Origin: Dendrolimus kikuchii
Taxonomy: Eukaryota; Arthropoda; Insecta; Lepidoptera; Lasiocampidae
DNA: 64,000 nucleotides
Direction: 5' to 3'
Assembly: GCA_019925095.2 (NCBI GenBank)
Contig: CM034415.1
Coordinates: forward strand, 6,481,001 to 6,545,000
The first letter of the stretch is position 1. Every line of letters begins with the position of its first letter. Made by a program: the position numbers and the translations under genes. Under the pieces are notes generated by a model. It searched no databases, was not told the origin of the DNA, and saw only the letters and a list, made by a program, of their open reading frames with translations. Positions 58,589 through 64,000 of the stretch are shown piece after piece.

Positions 58589-60903
58589 TTTTTTTTTTGG
58601 ATCTGGACCCAGCTGAATAGCCGCAGATGGCTTTTTCAGCGATACCGGACTTTGGGGGCTTCACGACTCCGTGGGAGCGGAGGCGTTCAGCCCGGGAGCA
58701 GCACGCTCGAGGAGGCACCTCCTGTGAGGTTCGACCTCGGCTCGACCGCTGCGGGGGATTGACTCTATATTGAGAATTAGCCGTTAAAGGCTGAAAGAGC
58801 TAAGCCAACAGGCTGAAATGATTGTTTGGGGACCAATTATCGACTCCGCCGGCGGAGCCGATCCTAGTCTATCATTACTACCGCTTCGCAACGTGTTATA
58901 GCTGGAGGAGAAGAAGCGGCGGAAGAAACTCTCCAGCAACACGCTTATGCTAATCATGTATGGCTACTTGTATCTGTAGTGAGTGAGTGAGATTGGTGGG
59001 GTCTTACCTTTGTGTAAGCGGATCCGAGCCGGGGGCTCTCCGGCGTCTGTTCTGTCTGCGTCTGTTATGCCAGGCTGATGTTCTGAGAATCGGGGGGTTC
59101 ATGATCGCGAGGAGACGGGTGATTTTATCGGGCTCGTCAATGAGTGCATTGCGAGGGCGACGATTTCTCATGGGAGCGTTCGGTGTGGGTTTATAGTTGA
59201 CCGTTTCCGTAACCAGAGGATTCGGGTGATGGGGGGCAAGGTCAAAGAATCTGCGCGATAGAGTGACTATATAGTCTTTGATGGAGGGCAGCTCCAGATC
59301 GCGGTGCAGGTCGGCGAGCCGCATATAGCGCGGGGCGTCGACTGCAGCACGCATAAAATGATTCTGGATTCTTTGCAGTCTCCAGATGTTTGTATCGCTG
59401 GCGTGGCCGAAGACCACACTCGCATAGGTCATGATGGGGCGGATGCAATTTTTGTATAGAGTCACCTTATTTCTAAGGCTCATCTTACTCTTCTTGCATA
59501 TCAACGGATAGAGTCGGCCTAGGATCCAGTATGCTCTGTTCCCGACCGCTCTGGTGTGCCTGTAGAAGTACAAGCCTCTATCCAGAGTTACACCAAGATA
59601 TTTCACTTCGTTAACCCAGGGGATAACTCCGTCGTATAGCTTGATGGGCATAAGTTGGTTGGTGGGGCGAGTATTGGGTGAGAGCGAGCGACGAGTGAAC
59701 ATGATGGCTGCACTCTTCTCGGGGTTCACTTCAATCCTCCATCTACGGAACCAGTCGCCTAGTTCCTTGATGGCGGCGTTGAGGTGACTGCAGATTCTGT
59801 ATCTGCTGGGGTCGCTACTGAATATGGCGGTGTCATCCGCATATAGGGCTAGCTCAGTATGGGGGTGCCGTGGCATGTCGCTAGTGTACAGCGAGAAAAG
59901 TAAGGGGCAGAGCGCGGAGCCCTGAGGGACTTCCGCTGAGATGGTATGAGGGGAGGATCTAGTGCCCTCCACTCGGAATTTGAATCTACGGTCTTTGAGG
60001 AAGTCCCGTAGAATGAGTACGAGTCGGTCCGGCACACCGAGTTGATACAGCTTGTATATCAGCCCGTTGTGCCAGACCTTATCGAAGGCTTTGGCGACGT
60101 CGAAGAATACTGCGCCTGTCGGCCAGAATCTTCGTCCGCCGCGTTGAAAATGGGAGAGGACGTGCTCCGTGATGCGGAGCACTTGTTGTGGACAAGAGTG
60201 TCTAGCTCTAAAGCCAAACTGCTCTGGGGGGATAAGATTATTGCTGAAGGCAAAATCTCTCAGTCTTGTGAGAAGGATTCGCTCATACAGTTTACCCAGC
60301 GAGCTGAGTAGACTGATGGGGCGGTAACTGGAGGGCTTTGAGGTCGGTTTGCCTGGTTTGCGGATACCAATGACCTCCGCTTCTTTCCAGGTCTTGGGGA
60401 ATTGGCAATTATTTATGGCAGCATTGAAGATGCTTACCATAATTAAGATGAGTTGGGTGGGGAGGATTTTTAAAAGTGTATGGCTGATTCCATCATTGCC
60501 TGGGGCCTTGCGGGGCTTTAGAGCTTTGATGAAATCCTGTACTTCCTCAACCGTAACCGGTTCGAGTGTGGTTTCGGCCGGGAGGGAGGACCGATATTCG
60601 ACCTCGGCGTCTACCTCCGATAGGTGAGACGGGTCGTTATTGGCAATATTGGGGGAGCATTGGAGCTCGAGACTTTCGGCGAGACATTCCGCCTTTTCGT
60701 CGTCATCAAACGCTTCGGTGTTATCGGGTCTCTCGAGGGGTGGCATGCTCGAGAGGGTTTCTGCTTTCAGAGATCTCGCCAGCTGCCAGTAAGCCTGGTG
60801 AGTTGGGGAGATCTCCTCCAGCAGTCGGTCCCAACATTGGTTCCTGACCTCCTGGACACGGATTCTGACTTGGCGTTGGAGTGCCCTGTATTGGGCTTTA
60901 TTT
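58589..60903 (-). mobile_element. Jockey-clade LINE, 5'-truncated (copy C, different family)
   Basis: The poly(T) at about 58590-58604 on the plus strand is the poly(A) tail. A 3' UTR of about 400 bp with hairpin-prone GC-rich segments precedes it. The coding part starts at the truncation near 60903. The sequence is distinct from Jockey copies A and B. Confidence 0.88.
59004..60903 (-). CDS. Reverse transcriptase of Jockey copy C, N-terminally truncated
   Basis: The frame is open from the truncation point (AQYRALQRQVRIR) through an internal ATG at 60746 to the stop at 59004, about 630 codons. The endonuclease is lost. RT motifs: KPRKAPGNDGI, WKEAEVIGIRKPGK, YRPISLLSSLGKLYE, EQFGFRARHSCPQQ, FFDVAKAFDKVWHNG, a variant AEVPQGSALCPLLF where GVPQG is usual, and YADDTAIF near 59835. 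C-terminal: RPIMTYASVVFGH, AVDAPRYMRLADLH and a basic tail. No stops, so the insertion is recent, but without endonuclease and promoter it is dead on arrival. Confidence 0.9.
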
Positions 60904-60907
60904 TTTT

Positions 60908-61551
60908 ACAATGTGCGTCCTCCGAAACCAAAATCGAAGTTGATTATGCAGCGTAATTTTGGTGGCATGAACCTGGAAGAGTTACGTAAGGATGCGAGCG
61001 AGTTGGACTGGTCTGGAGTTGTCAATGCGACTACTGTCGACGAGAAGGTGCATGTATTTAATGCGAACATATTGCGATTGTACGATTTACATGCGCCCAC
61101 ACGCCAAATTAAGCTCAAACATCTTCCAGCACCTTGGCTCACTGATGAGATTAAATGCCTTATGTCCCAGAAATGTAAGGCTAAGTCTAAATATAAAGGT
61201 CGTCCAACTGACACTAACAAAGAAGCTTTTATACAAGCACGCAATCGCTGCAATAGAGCATGTAGGGATGCACAACGCCGTTATATTCACAAGTCAGTAG
61301 ATAATAACAACCCTAGAAAAGTTTGGAAGTTTCTTAAATCACTGGGAGTCGGTAAAACCACGTCTGTTTCAAATTCTAATAACTTAAATTTAGATCTTCT
61401 GAATCAGCATTTTGCTGCCACATCTGATTTCAATTTGACAATTAAGTCAAAAACACTTAATTCGATATTTTCTCTTCCCACTCCACAGTGTTCTCCCTTT
61501 TGTTTTAATCAATTTTCGGTTTGTGATGTTGAGAAAGCTATTGGACTCTAA
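60908..61551 (+). pseudogene. Fragment of CR1/Daphne-like LINE ORF2
   Basis: Aligns with residues about 265-475 of the ORF2 at 14629-17562: RPPKPKSKLIMQRNFGG, DEKVHVFNANILRLYDLHAP, KHLPAPWLTDEIK, RDAQRRYIHKS, WKFLKSLGVGK, NQHFAATSDF, SVCDVEKAI. About 65-70 percent identical in protein. It covers the linker between endonuclease and RT, ends at a stop where the RT should begin, and is joined upstream to the truncated end of Jockey copy C. Confidence 0.85.
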
Positions 61552-61895
61552 AGTTCCGTACCTTTTTTAATTTGAAGTTTATTAGTTGTATTGGTTTGTG
61601 TCTTTTTATTGCGCTGATAACATTGTTCTTTTTTTTATTATTGTATTAAAGTTGACGACATAGACACGGGTGGTGCTTATTGATTAATTTCTTAATCTCT
61701 AAGTATTTTATGTTATATGACATTTTTTTATTTTTTATTATTGTTTGCTATTTGTATATTGGTTTATAGATGTATTGGACTTATTATATTACTTATTCTA
61801 ACTTGTGTAGTGTTGCTGTTATAAAGTGGGTGTGATGTTTGGCGTGTGTGGAGTCTTAGGTGCTAATATTATTATGCTATTCTTAGGATATGTAT
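61552..61895. other. T-rich spacer
   Basis: No coding signal or assignable repeat. Confidence 0.5.
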
Positions 61896-62205
61896 TTTTT
61901 TTTTTTTTTTTTTTGTTTTTTTTTTTTTTTTTTCCTTAAATTGTACATTACAAGTAGTCTTAAAAATAGCTTATTCTAATACATTTTGTTGTTTTTTATT
62001 TATTTTTGTGTCAGGGTGGAATTTTTGTTTGTTCGTTGTGTGTTGGTGATTTTGGTGTGCTGTTTGTTTATTGTGTGTCATAGTGTCTTTTGTGACTTGT
62101 GTTGTTCTGTGTTATTTGTGTTTTGTTGTTCTGGTGTGTGGGGTGTGTGTTAGGTGAGTTGTGATATTTTGCTATTGATGATTTGGGGTGGGATTTGTAG
62201 GGGGA
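61896..62205 (-). other. 3' UTR and poly(A) tail of the helicase-encoding unit
   Basis: Minus strand: an A/C-rich 3' UTR, then ATGTACAATTTAAGG followed by about 20 A, one C and about 17 A (plus-strand T tract at 61897-61935). This is the structure of a retroposed 3' end. Confidence 0.7.
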
Positions 62206-64000
62206 TTATAGGGATTGTTCTGCCTCCATTAGATTATTAACGACCGTCTTATCCCTGATGCGGATCGCCATTTTAAGTATGTAATCCCTAATCTCCGCGG
62301 TGGTGGCCTTCTGTGCTTTGAGGACGAAGGTTGCAGTGGCGTCCTCTTCGCATACGGATGTATAATAGTAACATTTGTCCGTATGCCGCGAGATTGCCAC
62401 GACCGCATGTGGAATGCTTCTGTACAGGTCCATTTTTCTGGTTTTGGACCTCACAATGACCACTGTCTCGAATGTTAATCCCTGGGCTTCGTGTATCGTT
62501 TGGACTGCAGACCCTTCGCCCTTGCCACAACCTAGTTTTATTAGGTTCTCTTTCTCTGACTGCGTGTGCGTCAGATAGAGAGTATTGGCAAGGTCTGTGG
62601 GTATGCTTTCCTGCGAATACGGCTTCAGCTCCAGGGAGCGAGACTGTTTCTTGGACGAGTATATGCCGGAGTATACGTCACTCATGGCATACGCTACGTC
62701 CTGTGGGTTTCTGTGTGTACAAAGCTGTTCCCGGGTGATCTTCGCCGATGGAGTAGGGCGGTGATACAGCATAGGGAACAAGTCGTTCCTATCTATAAAA
62801 GGCATTTGATTAATGTCACCCATGAGGGTGAGGTAAGCCGCTCCGGCTAGGCGAGTTGCCATGACCACTGAACCAAAGTGGCTCATTAGTGCTTCGTCTA
62901 CGATGAGACGTTTCGGGCTAAAGGTGGATGTGAGCCCGTTGACTATGAAAGAGGCCATAGTCCGCACTCGGGCCTTGGCATCGTCGCCTAGGATGGGTTG
63001 GAGCTTTTCCCGTATTTCTTCTGCGGATTTCTTGGTGGCTGTGATGACCATGTCTTCGCTGGTGTTGAAGCCACGGAGCATCGCTGTTGTTTTACCGCAG
63101 CCCGGGACGCCGTTAATCCAGGTGATGTCGGGGACGGTCCATTCGTCGAAGGGTTTGCCTCCGGCAGATTCCTCGGTCAAAGTTTTAGCTTTTTCCAGGA
63201 TTCTGTCGTCTAGCATTATCCTTGTGGACTTCATCACCACTACCACTGGATCCTCTGGGGGGGTTAGGAAGCGTAGTTTCCCTTCCTCTCCTTTCTTCCT
63301 CTCCTCCTCGTCCAAAATGACCAGACCGCCTGTGGCGTTGTAGGCTGCCATGTATTCCCCCGACATCTCCCCCGCTAGCACGGTGGAGGTGGCGTTGTCG
63401 TACACGGCTGCCTCTGCGGTCTCAAGTTTGGTTTTAAGCAGTCTGTCGATTCCCAACTTATAGGTGTCCAAGATGGACTGGCCCACCTTTTTGTTGAGGA
63501 TGATGTTTGCTCTACAGACTGCTAAAAACTCGATGAAGGCGTTTGCCCAATGGTCACTCGGTTTCATTGGAGTGAGTAAGATTGGAGGTTCCACTATCCC
63601 CATATCGGCTTTTAATCTTGCCTTTGGTGGTTCCCTCACGGGTGGGGTTAGAGTTTGTTGTTTGGTTATGCTTTTCGATAGGAGAGGATCTCCTACCGTT
63701 ATGTTTTTTAAAGTTGAGATGCTTATAGCCGATGTTGTTGGCTCATTTAGGGCTGACCTGGTGGCCAGCTCCGTGAAAACTAAGGCAGTTATGTTTGAGA
63801 TAGGCTTTAAAGGCTTCTGCTTGGCTTCTTGCCATCCTGCCTCAAGTTCCTTTTGGAGACGCTCGGATCCACTTAGGCCGTCCTCTTGTGGTAGTTGACG
63901 GCCTCTGTGGTCGATTGGGTTGAGTACGTCAGAGCCAGGCTGGTACGGTTTAAGAAAACTGAGGTTTCCACCCCTGTTTTCGTAAACCACTATCTCGTGA
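62206..64000 (-). CDS. Tobamovirus-like superfamily 1 helicase domain protein, possibly C-terminal part of a LINE ORF2; 5' end outside window
   Basis: About 597 codons open from the window edge to TAA. The first in-frame start is a GTG, so the true N-terminus lies beyond. Residues 1-285 are a charged linker without a recognised domain. From about 285: Walker A in WINGVPGCGKTTA, motif Ia-like VITATKKSAEEI, Walker B in RLIVDEALM, motif III LMGDINQMPF, then a late IHEAQGLTFETV and VAISRHTDKCYYY, i.e. motifs I, Ia, II, III, V and VI of viral SF1 RNA helicases (Viral_helicase1, closest in feel to Tobamovirus/Virga-like). No stops. The 3' UTR and poly(A) show retroposition. I recall a report of insect R1-type LINEs with such a helicase at the ORF2 C-terminus; this fits but the RT is not in view. 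Alternative: an endogenised viral helicase. Confidence 0.85.
   Translation of the reverse strand, partial: HEIVVYENRGGNLSFLKPYQPGSDVLNPIDHRGRQLPQEDGLSGSERLQKELEAGWQEAKQKPLKPISNITALVFTELATRSALNEPTTSAISISTLKNITVGDPLLSKSITKQQTLTPPVREPPKARLKADMGIVEPPILLTPMKPSDHWANAFIEFLAVCRANIILNKKVGQSILDTYKLGIDRLLKTKLETAEAAVYDNATSTVLAGEMSGEYMAAYNATGGLVILDEEERKKGEEGKLRFLTPPEDPVVVVMKSTRIMLDDRILEKAKTLTEESAGGKPFDEWTVPDITWINGVPGCGKTTAMLRGFNTSEDMVITATKKSAEEIREKLQPILGDDAKARVRTMASFIVNGLTSTFSPKRLIVDEALMSHFGSVVMATRLAGAAYLTLMGDINQMPFIDRNDLFPMLYHRPTPSAKITREQLCTHRNPQDVAYAMSDVYSGIYSSKKQSRSLELKPYSQESIPTDLANTLYLTHTQSEKENLIKLGCGKGEGSAVQTIHEAQGLTFETVVIVRSKTRKMDLYRSIPHAVVAISRHTDKCYYYTSVCEEDATATFVLKAQKATTAEIRDYILKMAIRIRDKTVVNNLMEAEQSL

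Noticed and set aside
61896..61935. T tract as a transcription terminator
   Set aside because: It is the poly(A) tail of the minus-strand retroposon.

Overview
The window looks like a transposon-dense intergenic stretch of an insect nuclear genome, most probably a moth or butterfly. The evidence is the mix of families: Jockey-clade LINEs, a CR1/Daphne-like LINE, an RTE-like 3' tail ending in TATG repeats, errantivirus-type Gypsy elements with baculovirus-F-like envelopes, a BEL/Pao element, hAT and Tc1/mariner remnants, and a short poly(A) repeat of a kind I associate with Lepidoptera. No host single-copy gene with introns is recognisable. The species cannot be named from sequence alone.

Layout. 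1-5266 (minus): 5' part of a Gypsy-type LTR element with a small membrane-protein ORF, gag, and pol through integrase; pol has one in-frame TGA and runs off the window edge. 5267-9707 (minus): Jockey copy A, with intact 5' end and ORF1 and a frameshifted, truncated ORF2; its 5' end abuts a broken multi-copy insect gene (9708-10840). 11535-12035 (minus): RTE-like 3' fragment. 13330-17885 (plus): intact two-ORF CR1/Daphne-like LINE. 18150-20677: graveyard of a Jockey fragment (carrying a 0.2-kb insertion), a mariner tail and a hAT C-terminus. 20877-28188 (minus): errantivirus-like element with LTRs, gag, pol and env. 28240-28560: SINE-like repeat. 29059-36690 (plus): complete BEL/Pao element with 981-bp LTRs and a perfect 5-bp target duplication, but a frameshifted coding region.

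37561-51640 (plus): Jockey copy B, split by a very young errantivirus-like element (39182-48042) whose LTRs differ at about one base in 212. About 418 bp of Jockey ORF1 is missing at the junction. This LTR element has a TTTAAAC slippery site just before the gag stop, a nine-unit in-frame 48-bp repeat at the start of pol, a repetitive leader, and env behind a likely splice acceptor. 52675-58258: a 5.6-kb non-coding element with about 185-bp terminal inverted repeats, a nested fold-back copy, a tiny RTE insertion with its own target duplication, and a second SINE-like copy. 58589-60903 (minus): 5'-truncated Jockey-clade LINE. 60908-61551 (plus): fragment of the Daphne-like LINE. 61896-64000 (minus): a poly(A)-tailed unit whose long open frame encodes a superfamily 1 helicase of the tobamovirus-like kind. 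It runs off the window edge and may be the C-terminus of a LINE ORF2.

The genes do not form a host pathway. Each element carries its own gag/pol/env or ORF1/ORF2 set. Their nesting gives an order: Jockey B is older than the 39182 element, and the fold-back is older than the RTE tail inside it. Frames, motifs, repeats and junctions were read directly. Family names come from recognising motifs, without database searches.
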